Shown piece by piece: positions 8,368 through 15,069 of a stretch of 15,939 bases of DNA; the stretch's first letter is position 1, and every line of letters begins with the position of its first letter. Position numbers and translations under genes: made by a program. Source of the stretch: Bacillota bacterium (lineage in GTDB: Bacteria; Bacillota; UBA4882; UBA8346); contig JAEXDA010000007.1 of NCBI GenBank assembly GCA_023401925.1, forward strand, positions 1 through 15,939, in the 5' to 3' direction. The notes under the pieces were generated by a model. The model was not told the origin of the DNA. It ran no database searches and worked only from the letters and a program-made list of their open reading frames with translations.

Positions 8368-8993
8368 ATCTGAAAAAAGCGATCCTGATCGGGGATGACA
8401 TTAATCCGCCGTATCATCCGTTACATCCGGTTGATCAAGCCCTCATCAAGATACTTTCCTCTGAAATAGCGGCTGAAAGCACCGGGGATTATCGTTTTTT
8501 TTCCGCAGCCAAGTTGAAAGACTATCAACTTTGCATTTCCTATACGGATTGTTGGGACCGAAAAATAGCGCCGGAGTATGTGGCCGGATTAATATCATTT
8601 GTCGGCGGCGGGGGAGGATTGCTGGTGATTCATAATGGTATTTCAATCCAAGCCCGTTATGAGCTGGCCCAGTTGATCGGGGCCCGTTTTACCGGTCATC
8701 CGCCAAAGCGGCAGCTGGTATTCAGGGTTTCCGCCCCGGAACATGAAGTGATGGCCGGGACTCATCCGTTTGAAATGAAAGAGGAACCCTATCACTTTGA
8801 ATTTGATACCTTTTCCGAAAAGACCGTATTACTGGAATATGGTTTTGAGGGTAAATTTTTGCCTGCTGCCTGGGCCCATCAGTATGGGATGGGAAAGGTG
8901 GTTTATTTGATGCCGGGTCATGAACCCCAAGCGTTTTACGATAAAGTTTATTGTCAAATCATTCGTCAAAGCGCCCATTGGCTAATATCATAA
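8361..8993 (+). CDS. ThuA-like (trehalose utilisation family) domain protein
   Basis: A 210-residue protein matching the ThuA family, which has a glutamine-amidotransferase-like fold and is linked to sugar metabolism in some bacteria, without a firmly known reaction. Visible marks: an N-terminal strand with GDDINPPYHP, the turn FVGGGGGLLVIHNG (H91), TGHPP (H113), HPFEMKEEPYHFEFD in the middle, AAWAHQYGMGKVVY and the ending PGHEP (H187). All the usual ThuA histidines seem present. The start TTG 8361 overlaps the SDR stop by seven bases and follows GAAGAGG (8349-8355), so translation is probably coupled to the SDR. The pair may act on one metabolite, perhaps a sugar derivative, but this is inference from context. 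Confidence 0.85.
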   Translation: MVNLKKAILIGDDINPPYHPLHPVDQALIKILSSEIAAESTGDYRFFSAAKLKDYQLCISYTDCWDRKIAPEYVAGLISFVGGGGGLLVIHNGISIQARYELAQLIGARFTGHPPKRQLVFRVSAPEHEVMAGTHPFEMKEEPYHFEFDTFSEKTVLLEYGFEGKFLPAAWAHQYGMGKVVYLMPGHEPQAFYDKVYCQIIRQSAHWLIS

Positions 8994-9028
8994 AGAGCCA
9001 CTGAAGTTTCCTTTACGACGAATCGTAG

Positions 9029-9074
9029 CGAATGTTCGGCGCATGTTGTCTGAAATTTGCGGCGATTTTTTTTT
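9029..9074 (+). terminator. probable terminator of the ftsY-miaB-SDR-thuA unit
   Basis: A T-run of nine (9066-9074) follows a weak stem GCGAAT/ATTTGC (9029-9034 with 9055-9060, one G-T pair) with a long loop; a 5-base hairpin TACGA/TCGTA lies just upstream (9014-9027). The T-run and position between two units argue for termination, but the stem is poor. Confidence 0.35.
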
Positions 9075-9095
9075 GCAATTTTTCTTCTATGAATT

Positions 9096-9126
9096 TTGAA
9101 TTGGATGATAAAAATTATGATATAAT
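9096..9126 (+). promoter_or_regulatory. promoter of the aspartic-protease-like gene
   Basis: A perfect TATAAT (9121-9126) with the extended TGA in front (9118-9120) and a -35-like TTGAAT (9096-9101) at a long 19-base spacing. Transcription would start near 9133, leaving about 39 bases of leader before ATG 9172. Confidence 0.6.
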
Positions 9127-9171
9127 TGATTAAGATAAGATTAGCGTTTTATGGAAAGGAAAAAGCCAAAT

Positions 9172-10083
9172 ATGAAACTCCAGATTAAGATGATAAGTGT
9201 TTTGTTCCTATTGCTTGCATTACTGGGAGCGGATTCCGAGGCATCCGTCAAAAAAGGCGCTACCATGGAGAATTCAGTTGTAATCCAAAATGATAATTTC
9301 CTATCGGAAACGATCCCGATTACCTTTGATCGGCAATATGGCTTTTTACCGGTTGTAGAAATAAAAATCCTTAATAAAACAGCGCATTTAATCGTTGATA
9401 CCGGCGCCGATTGGGTTATCTTGGGTCTTAAGCCTTCGGTATTGGAATCCCTTGACCAAAAATATTTCATCCGTGGTAAGAAAAGTGTGGATGTTTTCGG
9501 GAAAAAATATCAGGAGAAATGTTTCAATATCCCCTCGGCAAAACTGGGAAATTTGGAGTTATCCAATGTGACCGCCAGTGAAGAATTGCGTTCCTTTGTC
9601 CCCGAAGATGGAATCATTGGTGGGGGATTGTTGAAGCGATTCCATATTTTATTCGATTATCCCGCCTCAAAGGTGGTTTTGTACCCCAAATGTTCTTATC
9701 CGCAGGAACTTGATCTGGCGGGTTGGCTGAAGGTCCCTTTCATCCACAATAAAATCGGGATTTTGATTGAGGGTAAATTAGGAAAAGACGGGAAAAAAAT
9801 GAAGTTCTGTTTCGATAGCGGATACGGTGCTGCTATTGAACGAGATAAAAGTGTGGGGATGATTCAACCCCAACGTGCCGGACTCGCACTAAAGGGAATC
9901 TCTTATATCCAAACCGAGCATTTCTATTTGGGGGATGTAGATTTGGGGCCGATGGGTTTTATGGTTCACGAAAACAAGCAACCTCCGGTATCCGGTTTTA
10001 TCGGACACAATATCCTTGTGAATTATCAGGTGTTTATCGATTTTGATAAGCAATGTTTATTTTTAAAAAGGTCCCAAAAATAG
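9172..10083 (+). CDS. secreted two-lobed retropepsin/pepsin-like aspartic protease
   Basis: 303 residues from ATG 9172; an in-frame ATG at 9151 has no Shine-Dalgarno, whereas AAGGA (9156-9160) precedes 9172, though at an 11-base spacing. The N-terminus has a signal peptide (hydrophobic ISVLFLLLALLGA, possible cut after SEA), so the protein is probably exported. The mature part contains two similar halves. Half one has the aspartic-protease motif VDTGAD (D76) followed by GIIGGGLL (from 147) and a FDYP-type strand. Half two has FDSGYG (D215), then GFIGHNIL (from 275) and IDFDKQ. Each half thus repeats Asp-[ST]-Gly plus the hydrophobic-Gly motif, as in pepsin-type bilobal enzymes made from two retropepsin-like domains. 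Both aspartates are kept, so activity is plausible. Substrate unknown. It is a single-gene unit converging on the rluA-family gene. Confidence 0.8.
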   Translation: MKLQIKMISVLFLLLALLGADSEASVKKGATMENSVVIQNDNFLSETIPITFDRQYGFLPVVEIKILNKTAHLIVDTGADWVILGLKPSVLESLDQKYFIRGKKSVDVFGKKYQEKCFNIPSAKLGNLELSNVTASEELRSFVPEDGIIGGGLLKRFHILFDYPASKVVLYPKCSYPQELDLAGWLKVPFIHNKIGILIEGKLGKDGKKMKFCFDSGYGAAIERDKSVGMIQPQRAGLALKGISYIQTEHFYLGDVDLGPMGFMVHENKQPPVSGFIGHNILVNYQVFIDFDKQCLFLKRSQK

Positions 10084-10139
10084 TTTTTCTCTGTAAAACT
10101 CAGATCTTCTTCGGTAGTGATGGGGGAATCCTTATTGCC
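10084..10139. other. short convergent gap
   Basis: The 56 bases between two converging stop codons show no clear bidirectional terminator hairpin. Confidence 0.4.
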
Positions 10140-11048
10140 TTAATCCTGTCGTAAAGCGTTAAGCAAAGCCTTGAAATCCTCCGGAAATGGGGCGGTAAGT
10201 TCCGGTATGGTCATACCGGCGGAAAATATAAGTTTTCCGGCATGCAGGGCCGGCCGTTTAATAAAGGGGCTGGGGATCCCATATTGGGGATCGCCTAAAA
10301 TCGGGAATCCGCAGGAACTGAGGTGGACCCTGATTTGGTGGGTTCTGCCGGTTTTTAGACTCAATTCCAATAGAGCATTTCCGTCAAGTTCTTCAATCAC
10401 CTCGTAGTGGGTTACAGCTGCTCTTCCTTCTTCTGATACCGTCCTTTGATTGGCCTTAATCTCCGGGGAATGTCCAATCGGCAGATCAATAACGCCTGTT
10501 TTGGGACTGGGGACGCCCTTAACGACGGAATAATAAATTCGCTGGATGTGATTATTCTGGGTGGCCGCAGTTAATTGAGTCTGGATTTCCGGCCTTTTAG
10601 CGAAAATAATCAGTCCGGAAGTTCCATAGTCCAGACGGTTGACGGGTCTAACCTTGATCTGCAGGTTTTTCTTTTCAAAATAAGCGGCAACGCCATTGGC
10701 CAGCGTTCCGTGGGTTATGTTCCCTGAAGGATGAACCGCTAACCCTGCCGGTTTATTGATAATCAACAAGTTTTCGTCTTCATAGGTTATATCAAGAGGG
10801 ATGGCTTCCGGTTTTAACGTCTGATGTTCCGCGGCAACCCCGTGGACCTGGACTAAATCATTGTTTTTTATGTGCGTCTTGGAATGAGCCTTTTTATGAT
10901 TGAGAAGGATCAAACCCTTAAAGAAATATTGCCGCAGACTGCGGCCTGATATGGAGGCCTCTTGCCGTAGAAAATCCGAGATGGGGATTTTCGTTTCTCC
11001 GTGGTAAACACCTTCAAAAATCAAATTTTGTTTGCGTTTTTGTTTCAT
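10140..11048 (-). CDS. RluA/RluD-family 23S rRNA or tRNA pseudouridine synthase
   Basis: A 302-residue RNA pseudouridine synthase, which isomerises specific uridines in rRNA or tRNA. An S4-like RNA-binding domain covers about residues 20-70 (ISDFLRQEASISGRSLRQ, KGLILLN), then the catalytic domain has INKPAGLAVHPS (about 97-108), RLDYGTSGL with catalytic D140 (the residue before RLD, often His, is Asn), GRTHQIRVHL and LGDPQYG. The frame also offers TTG 11084 and ATG 11066, but the TTG belongs to a -35 box and ATG 11066 lies upstream of the -10, so neither can be used from that promoter. ATG 11048 is the best start and coincides with the predicted transcription start. Family conservation begins about 20 residues later. 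The exact target uridine cannot be assigned from sequence. Confidence 0.92.
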   Translation of the reverse strand: MKQKRKQNLIFEGVYHGETKIPISDFLRQEASISGRSLRQYFFKGLILLNHKKAHSKTHIKNNDLVQVHGVAAEHQTLKPEAIPLDITYEDENLLIINKPAGLAVHPSGNITHGTLANGVAAYFEKKNLQIKVRPVNRLDYGTSGLIIFAKRPEIQTQLTAATQNNHIQRIYYSVVKGVPSPKTGVIDLPIGHSPEIKANQRTVSEEGRAAVTHYEVIEELDGNALLELSLKTGRTHQIRVHLSSCGFPILGDPQYGIPSPFIKRPALHAGKLIFSAGMTIPELTAPFPEDFKALLNALRQD

Positions 11049-11055
11049 AAACCTT

Positions 11056-11084
11056 ATTTTACCCATTTTACGGCTGATTGTCAA
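11056..11084 (-). promoter_or_regulatory. strong sigma-A promoter giving a leaderless rluA-family mRNA
   Basis: On the minus strand TTGACA (11084-11079), a 17-base spacer and TAAAAT (11061-11056) form a near-consensus promoter. The A of ATG 11048 is the eighth base after the -10, where transcription usually begins, so the mRNA would start at or within one or two bases of the start codon with no room for a ribosome binding site. Confidence 0.7.
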
Positions 11085-11094
11085 AATACTTCCG

Positions 11095-11120
11095 GATGGT
11101 TTCCAATGTTTACAACCATC
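11095..11120. promoter_or_regulatory. inverted repeat overlapping the aroF -35, operator candidate
   Basis: GATGGTT (11095-11101) and AACCATC (11114-11120) are exact inverted copies separated by 12 bases. The right arm overlaps the last base of the aroF -35 and runs into its spacer; the left arm lies 11 bases upstream of the rluA-family -35. A third GGATGGT sits at 11171-11177 just before the aroF Shine-Dalgarno. The layout fits a repressor or activator site, but no factor is encoded nearby. Confidence 0.35.
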
Positions 11121-11137
11121 TCCCTAATTGCTATAAT
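11109..11137 (+). promoter_or_regulatory. strong sigma-A promoter of aroF-tyrA
   Basis: TTTACA (11109-11114), spacer 17, TATAAT (11132-11137) with extended TGC (11129-11131). The leader of about 45 bases shows no T-box, riboswitch or attenuator. Confidence 0.8.
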
Positions 11138-11191
11138 AAATTCAATTATCCATTGGGGAATATTATTGTAGGATGGTAGGAGGATGAAACA

Positions 11192-12205
11192 ATGATTGTT
11201 GTGATGAGTCAGGAAGCTACGGAAGAACAGATCCAACATGTGCAGGATAAACTCCAGGAATGGGGGTTTGGGATCCATTTTTCCAAAGGAGTAGAACGGA
11301 CGATTTTGGGAGCTATCGGCCAAAAAAAACCCGGGGTTATGGAATCCATCGAGGCGATGGATGGGGTCGAAAAAGTGGTCCCGATTACGCAACCTTTTAA
11401 ATTGGCCAGCCGCGAGTTTCAGAGCGCCCCTTCCACGGTACAGGTCGGAGAGGCCGTTTTCGGCGGAACGAAATTGGTGATTATCGCCGGACCTTGTGCG
11501 GTTGAAAATGAAAAGCAGATGTTGGATACAGCCATAGCCGTAAAAAAAGCAGGCGCAGCCATGCTGAGAGGCGGCGCTTTTAAGCCGCGCACTTCTCCCT
11601 ATGCCTTCCAGGGTTTGGAGGAGGATGGTTTGAAAATATTGAAACAGGTCAGTGAAGAAGTGGGTTTGCCATTTGTCACCGAAGTGGTCAATCCAATGGA
11701 AGTGGAATTGGTGGCGAAATATGCTCCCATGCTTCAGGTGGGAGCAAGGAATATGCAGAATTTTACTTTACTCAAAGAAATCGGCAAAGTGAAAAAGCCG
11801 GTCATTTTAAAACGCGGGTTAGCCGCTACGGTTGACGAGTGGCTCATGGCGGCGGAATATGTATTAAGTGAAGGAAATTATCAGGTCGTTCTTTGTGAAC
11901 GGGGAATCCGAACCTATGAGACTTCCACCCGCAATACCCTTGATTTAAGCGCGGTGCCGTCTGCCAAACGCCTCAGCCATTTGCCGATTATCGTAGACCC
12001 AAGCCATGGTACGGGAAAGCGTTATTTGGTGAATCCCCTCAGCAAAGCGGCTGTTGCCGTCGGGAGTGACGGTTTGATTATTGAAGTTCATCCCGATCCG
12101 GAGAATGCCTTATCCGATGGGCCACAATCTTTGAATTTCGCCGGCTTTGGCAATTTAATGAACGAGCTAACTCCACTCATTCAGGCATTGGGGCGGGCTA
12201 TATAA
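11192..12205 (+). CDS. aroF: 3-deoxy-7-phosphoheptulonate (DAHP) synthase, class I-beta
   Basis: Condenses phosphoenolpyruvate and erythrose 4-phosphate to DAHP, the first step of aromatic amino-acid synthesis. The 337 residues comprise an N-terminal ferredoxin-like domain of about 70 residues (MIVVMSQEATEEQ to VEKVVPIT), as in Thermotoga DAHP synthase where it carries tyrosine/phenylalanine feedback inhibition, and a TIM-barrel. Motifs: AGPCAVEN with metal-ligand C102, LRGGAFKPRTSP (about 126-137), ILKRG, and VDPSHGTG (D269, H272), plus EVHPDPENALSDG near the end. ATG 11192 follows TAGGAGG at good spacing. The stop overlaps the tyrA start (TAATG), so the two are translated together; the shared product, tyrosine, probably inhibits this enzyme through the N-terminal domain. 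Confidence 0.97.
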   Translation: MIVVMSQEATEEQIQHVQDKLQEWGFGIHFSKGVERTILGAIGQKKPGVMESIEAMDGVEKVVPITQPFKLASREFQSAPSTVQVGEAVFGGTKLVIIAGPCAVENEKQMLDTAIAVKKAGAAMLRGGAFKPRTSPYAFQGLEEDGLKILKQVSEEVGLPFVTEVVNPMEVELVAKYAPMLQVGARNMQNFTLLKEIGKVKKPVILKRGLAATVDEWLMAAEYVLSEGNYQVVLCERGIRTYETSTRNTLDLSAVPSAKRLSHLPIIVDPSHGTGKRYLVNPLSKAAVAVGSDGLIIEVHPDPENALSDGPQSLNFAGFGNLMNELTPLIQALGRAI

Positions 12206-13308
12206 TGGCAGTTGCAAATGACACACCGGTAGCCGTATTGGGGCTTGGCTTGATGGGAGGCTCTTTGGCTTTAGCATTAAGCCACAGCGGTTTTACGGTC
12301 GAGGGGTGGGATGAAAATCCCGGAGTGGTGAAGGAAGCTTTCAGGATTGGAGCCATTGGGCGGCTTTCAACTTGTTTGGAGGATGCTGTCGCCAGCGCCA
12401 AAGTTGTATTCGTGGCGACTCCGGTTTCCTCCATCGGCAAAGTGATTCAGCATACTTTGCCGTTTACCGTGCCCGGGACCATTTTTTCCGATTTGGGCAG
12501 TATCAAGGAAGTTGTCCTTCAAGAAGTTTATTCTATTTTGCCGGACACCCATTTTTTCGTGGCCGGACACCCGATGACCGGCTCGGAGCAACAGGGAATC
12601 CAAGCTGCGGACCCATTCTTATTTCAAAATGCCGCTTATATTGTGATCGAAAATCCCAAGACTCCAGCCCTGATCCTGGAGGAAGTGATCGCAATTCTAC
12701 GGTACACCGGAGCCCATATTTTAAAACTGGCCGCCGCTGAACATGATCGCATCGTGGCCATGGTTTCCCATTTACCTCATTTACTTGCGGCTACTTTGGC
12801 TAAGAGTGCAGGGGTTGGCGAAGAACTCCATCCGGGCACGCTTAATTTGGCGGCCGGCGGGTTTCGGGATACGACCCGTATTGCAATGGGAGCGCCGGAA
12901 GTTTGGGAAGGAATTATTTTGGGTAACCGGCAACGGATTATCGAGGCGATAAAAGATTTCCAGACTGAACTCAATGAATTAAAGGATATATTAAATAGCG
13001 ATGACCGACATGAACTCCGGTCTTTTTTGGAAAAAGCCCGGGAGGTCCGGACTCAAATCCCTGCCAAAAATAAGGGTTTTTTGACGTTGTTATATGAAAT
13101 GGTGGTAACCATCGAAGACCGCCCGGGCACTATTGAATCCGTGCTTCATCATTTAGCCGAAGCGGGAATTAACATTAAAGATATCGAAATTTTGAGGGTC
13201 CGGGAAGGGGAAGGCGGGACCCTGCGCTTGGCTATGGAAAACAGCAATGCCGTTGACGAAGCAATCGTAGTTCTCGAAAAACAAGGGTTCAAGGTAAGAC
13301 GGAGGTAA
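12205..13308 (+). CDS. tyrA: prephenate dehydrogenase with C-terminal ACT domain
   Basis: Oxidises and decarboxylates prephenate to 4-hydroxyphenylpyruvate in the tyrosine branch. Of 367 residues, the N-terminal Rossmann domain carries GLGLMG (G13, G15, G18) and the acidic residue after the second strand (WDENP), which favours NAD over NADP. HPMTGSE (from H122), AEHDRIVAMVSHLPH (H180) and GGFRDTTRIA are signatures of the prephenate-binding helical domain. Residues about 295-365 form an ACT domain (VVTIEDRPGTIESVL, then INIKDIEILR), which in Bacillota enzymes binds tyrosine as a feedback signal. ATG 12205 overlaps the aroF stop by one base; no strong separate Shine-Dalgarno is seen, so translational coupling is likely. 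Confidence 0.96.
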   Translation: MAVANDTPVAVLGLGLMGGSLALALSHSGFTVEGWDENPGVVKEAFRIGAIGRLSTCLEDAVASAKVVFVATPVSSIGKVIQHTLPFTVPGTIFSDLGSIKEVVLQEVYSILPDTHFFVAGHPMTGSEQQGIQAADPFLFQNAAYIVIENPKTPALILEEVIAILRYTGAHILKLAAAEHDRIVAMVSHLPHLLAATLAKSAGVGEELHPGTLNLAAGGFRDTTRIAMGAPEVWEGIILGNRQRIIEAIKDFQTELNELKDILNSDDRHELRSFLEKAREVRTQIPAKNKGFLTLLYEMVVTIEDRPGTIESVLHHLAEAGINIKDIEILRVREGEGGTLRLAMENSNAVDEAIVVLEKQGFKVRRR

Positions 13309-13324
13309 TTCTCTGGAAACCGGA

Positions 13325-13456
13325 ATATAGGAGTCAGAATTCAATAACCCGGGGAAGCTTACCAATGGCACAGTTATGTGTAGACTGATATCATACACTT
13401 CATATTCTCTGGTTATTTATTCTCCGCTTTTATTCTGGCTTCTGACTACTGAATTC
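13325..13456. repeat. heptad-periodic GTCAGAA/TTCTGAC repeat tract
   Basis: The gap between tyrA and the PHP gene holds GAGTCAGAATTCA at 13331-13343 and, in the opposite orientation, three consecutive heptads CTGGCTT, CTGACTA, CTGAATT at 13435-13455. Such short 7-base-period tracts are known as intergenic repeats in several Bacillota and cyanobacteria. No coding frame is credible here. Confidence 0.5.
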
Positions 13457-13476
13457 CAGAATCAAATTTGATTCTG
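13457..13476. promoter_or_regulatory. 20-base perfect palindrome, operator candidate
   Basis: CAGAATCAAA followed directly by its exact reverse complement TTTGATTCTG, ending 30 bases before ATG 13507. Its size and place fit a binding site for a dimeric regulator of the PHP gene. It abuts the heptad repeat and shares AGAAT with it, so it could also be repeat debris. Strong -35/-10 boxes are not evident around it. Confidence 0.4.
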
Positions 13477-13506
13477 ATTTTAACTTAAGAATACTGGAGA
13501 GAAGTT

Positions 13507-14328
13507 ATGGGTTACGACTTACATACACATTCGATATATTCCGACGGAACGCTAAAACCGGTAGAGTTGATCAATAAGGCGATTGACAGGGGACTTTCCG
13601 GAATTGCTCTCACGGATCATGATTCCATCGCTGGAATTTCGGAGGCGGTCCTGGAGGCGGCAAGGCGCCAATATACTTTTGTCCCTGGTGTTGAACTGAC
13701 CACGGATTATGGAAACTCCGAAGTCCACGTTTTAGGTTATAATTTTGATCTTCATGATCAAGCGTTGTTGTCCAAATTGGAAAAAATCGTGGAGTCCCGG
13801 AATGAAAGGGCTCAATTAATTATTCAAAAGCTAAAACAAAACAACCTTCCGTTATCATGGGAGAAAGTGCGGGCTCAAACCACCAGCCGTTTTGTAGGCC
13901 GTTCACATATTTTTAGGGCCTTGGAAAGGGATGGCATGATTTCCCGGGAACATCGTCAAGGAGCTTTTGAGTATTATCTGGGAAAAAACGGAGTTGCATA
14001 TGTGCCCCACAACGAGATCGGGACATTTGAGGCCATCGAACTTATCAACAAAGCCGGGGGAATTGCAGTTCTGGCTCATCCCGGACGGATGAACAATGAT
14101 GCCTTGATTCCGGAGTTTGTTGACGGGGGACTCAAAGGGCTGGAAGTATATTATCCAACCCATAATCCCCAGCAAACCGCTAAATATTTGGAACTGGCCC
14201 GGAAATATCACCTGTTTTGTACCGGAGGTTCGGATTATCACGGGGCTTTAAGCCATGCCAGGCTTGGAGATGCCCAGGTTGAAGAAATCAGTGCCTGGTT
14301 TGATATGAAAATGTCAGTCCCGAACTAA
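13507..14328 (+). CDS. PHP-domain phosphoesterase (RNase AM / nucleoside bisphosphatase-like)
   Basis: A 273-residue protein of the polymerase-and-histidinol-phosphatase family, trinuclear-metal phosphoesterases. Metal ligands in order: DLHTHS (H6, H8), SDG (D13), LTDHDS (D37, H38), PGVELT (E64), EVHVLGY, GRSHIFRAL, LAHPG (H191) and TGGSDYHG (D243, H245). The middle insertion (about 85-165) fits the YciV/TrpH branch, whose members act as 5'-3' exonuclease RNase AM or 3',5'-nucleoside bisphosphate phosphatase. It does not look like histidinol phosphatase. ATG 13507 follows GGAGA (13496-13500). It lies after tyrA but with a 198-base gap and a palindrome, so probably has its own control; the neighbourhood to trp or tyr genes is often seen in this family and may be incidental. 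Confidence 0.9.
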   Translation: MGYDLHTHSIYSDGTLKPVELINKAIDRGLSGIALTDHDSIAGISEAVLEAARRQYTFVPGVELTTDYGNSEVHVLGYNFDLHDQALLSKLEKIVESRNERAQLIIQKLKQNNLPLSWEKVRAQTTSRFVGRSHIFRALERDGMISREHRQGAFEYYLGKNGVAYVPHNEIGTFEAIELINKAGGIAVLAHPGRMNNDALIPEFVDGGLKGLEVYYPTHNPQQTAKYLELARKYHLFCTGGSDYHGALSHARLGDAQVEEISAWFDMKMSVPN

Positions 14329-14516
14329 AGCGCAATATGCCAAAGAATGGGATGAAAGCTGGAAAAGCCGTAGTGGTAGGAGTTAGTAACAAAATAATCA
14401 ACTCCAACTGATATTTCAATAGCTAAACATTGAAAAAACGGTTTATATTCCTGTTTGTTGTGCAAAATTCCTGCTTAAATTCCATTATTTATTATCAAAA
14501 AAATGAAAAAAGCCTC
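14329..14516. other. gene-free stretch before the tRNA cluster
   Basis: No gene is supported. There is a 6-base stem GGAGTT/AACTCC (14379-14405) without a T-run, and an A/T-rich block just before the tRNA promoter (14485-14510) that could act as an UP element. Confidence 0.4.
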
Positions 14517-14545
14517 TTTACAGATGGGATGTTTTTCGATATACT
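14517..14545 (+). promoter_or_regulatory. promoter of the tRNA Val-Asp unit
   Basis: TTTACA (14517-14522), 17-base spacer, TATACT (14540-14545), preceded by A-runs. Start of transcription near 14552. Confidence 0.75.
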
Positions 14546-14551
14546 ATTAAA

Positions 14552-14645
14552 TGCACTCGCGAGAACGTGTTTGAAAGAAAGTGATTGCGAGAAGGCGTTC
14601 GATAAAACGTGTTCCAAAGAACTCGTTCTAAAGAACGGGAACATC
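14552..14645 (+). other. transcribed leader before tRNA-Val with repeats and hairpin
   Basis: About 94 bases are transcribed before the first tRNA and must be removed by RNase P. They contain two similar copies of AACGTGTTTGAAAG (14564 and 14606) and several copies of GAACG/CGTTC, including a stable hairpin CGTTC-TAAA-GAACG at 14622-14639 six bases before the tRNA. Other pairings (CTCGC with GCGAG, GAACG with CGTTC) interleave, so alternative folds are possible. No open frame with a ribosome site is seen. Confidence 0.4.
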
Positions 14646-14722
14646 GGGAAATTAGCTCAGCTGGTGAGAGCACTTGCCTTACAAGCAAGGGGTCATAGGT
14701 TCGAATCCTATATTTCCCACCA
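14646..14722 (+). tRNA. tRNA-Val (TAC)
   Basis: Acceptor GGGAAAT pairs with ATTTCCC, CCA encoded. Anticodon stem CTTGC/GCAAG, loop CTTACAA, anticodon TAC at 14680-14682, reading GUA and other GUN codons. T-loop TTCGAAT present. Confidence 0.97.
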
Positions 14723-14732
14723 TTCATTAAAC

Positions 14733-14810
14733 GGAGCCGTGGTGTAGTCGGTTTAACATGCCAGCCTGTCACGCTGGAGACCGTGGGTTCGAGTCCCATC
14801 GGCTCCGCCA
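14733..14810 (+). tRNA. tRNA-Asp (GTC)
   Basis: Acceptor GGAGCCG pairs with CGGCTCC, discriminator G as usual for Asp, CCA encoded. Anticodon stem CCAGC/GCTGG, anticodon GTC at 14768-14770. Confidence 0.97.
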
Positions 14811-14842
14811 TTTAAAAATCAATGAGTGGAAAAAGAAAAGTC

Positions 14843-14871
14843 TTGACGTTTTAACTGGTAAGATGTATAAT
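14843..14871 (+). promoter_or_regulatory. second tRNA promoter, before tRNA-Phe
   Basis: TTGACG (14843-14848), 17-base spacer, TATAAT (14866-14871): near-consensus. Transcription would start near 14878, only about ten bases before tRNA-Phe. Confidence 0.85.
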
Positions 14872-14887
14872 ATTTTTTGTCTTCAAT

Positions 14888-14963
<76 letters not shown>

Positions 14964-14980
14964 TCAAGTTTAATTAATAA

Positions 14981-15055
14981 GCGGAAGTAGCTCAGTGGTA
15001 GAGCATCGCCTTGCCAAGGCGAGGGTCGCGAGTTCGAATCTCGTTTTCCGCTCCA
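14981..15055 (+). tRNA. tRNA-Gly (GCC)
   Basis: Acceptor GCGGAAG pairs with TTTCCGC (last pair G-T), discriminator T, CCA encoded. Anticodon stem TCGCC/GGCGA, anticodon GCC at 15013-15015. Confidence 0.97.
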
Positions 15056-15069
15056 AAATTTAAAATCTA

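Noticed and set aside
9151..9171. Upstream ATG 9151 as start of the aspartic-protease-like gene
   Set aside because: No Shine-Dalgarno before it; its extra residues (MERKKPN) precede a normal signal peptide, and AAGGA within them serves ATG 9172.
11138..11191. T-box or tryptophan/tyrosine attenuator in the aroF leader
   Set aside because: The leader is only about 45 bases and lacks the T-box sequence or a terminator hairpin.
11184..11195. Mini-frame ATG AAA CAA TGA overlapping the aroF start
   Set aside because: It has only three codons and sits too close to the Shine-Dalgarno; probably chance.
12372..12740. Alternative-frame open stretch of 122 residues inside tyrA
   Set aside because: A shadow of tyrA, whose frame carries all family motifs.
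14430..14747. Plus-strand frame of 105 residues
   Set aside because: It runs through the tRNA promoter, the leader and all of tRNA-Val, and has no ribosome binding site.
14518..14811. Minus-strand frame of 97 residues with the familiar phrases RIRTYDPLLVRQVLSPAELI and MGLEPT
   Set aside because: It is the antisense of tRNA-Val and tRNA-Asp, a classic false protein found in many databases.
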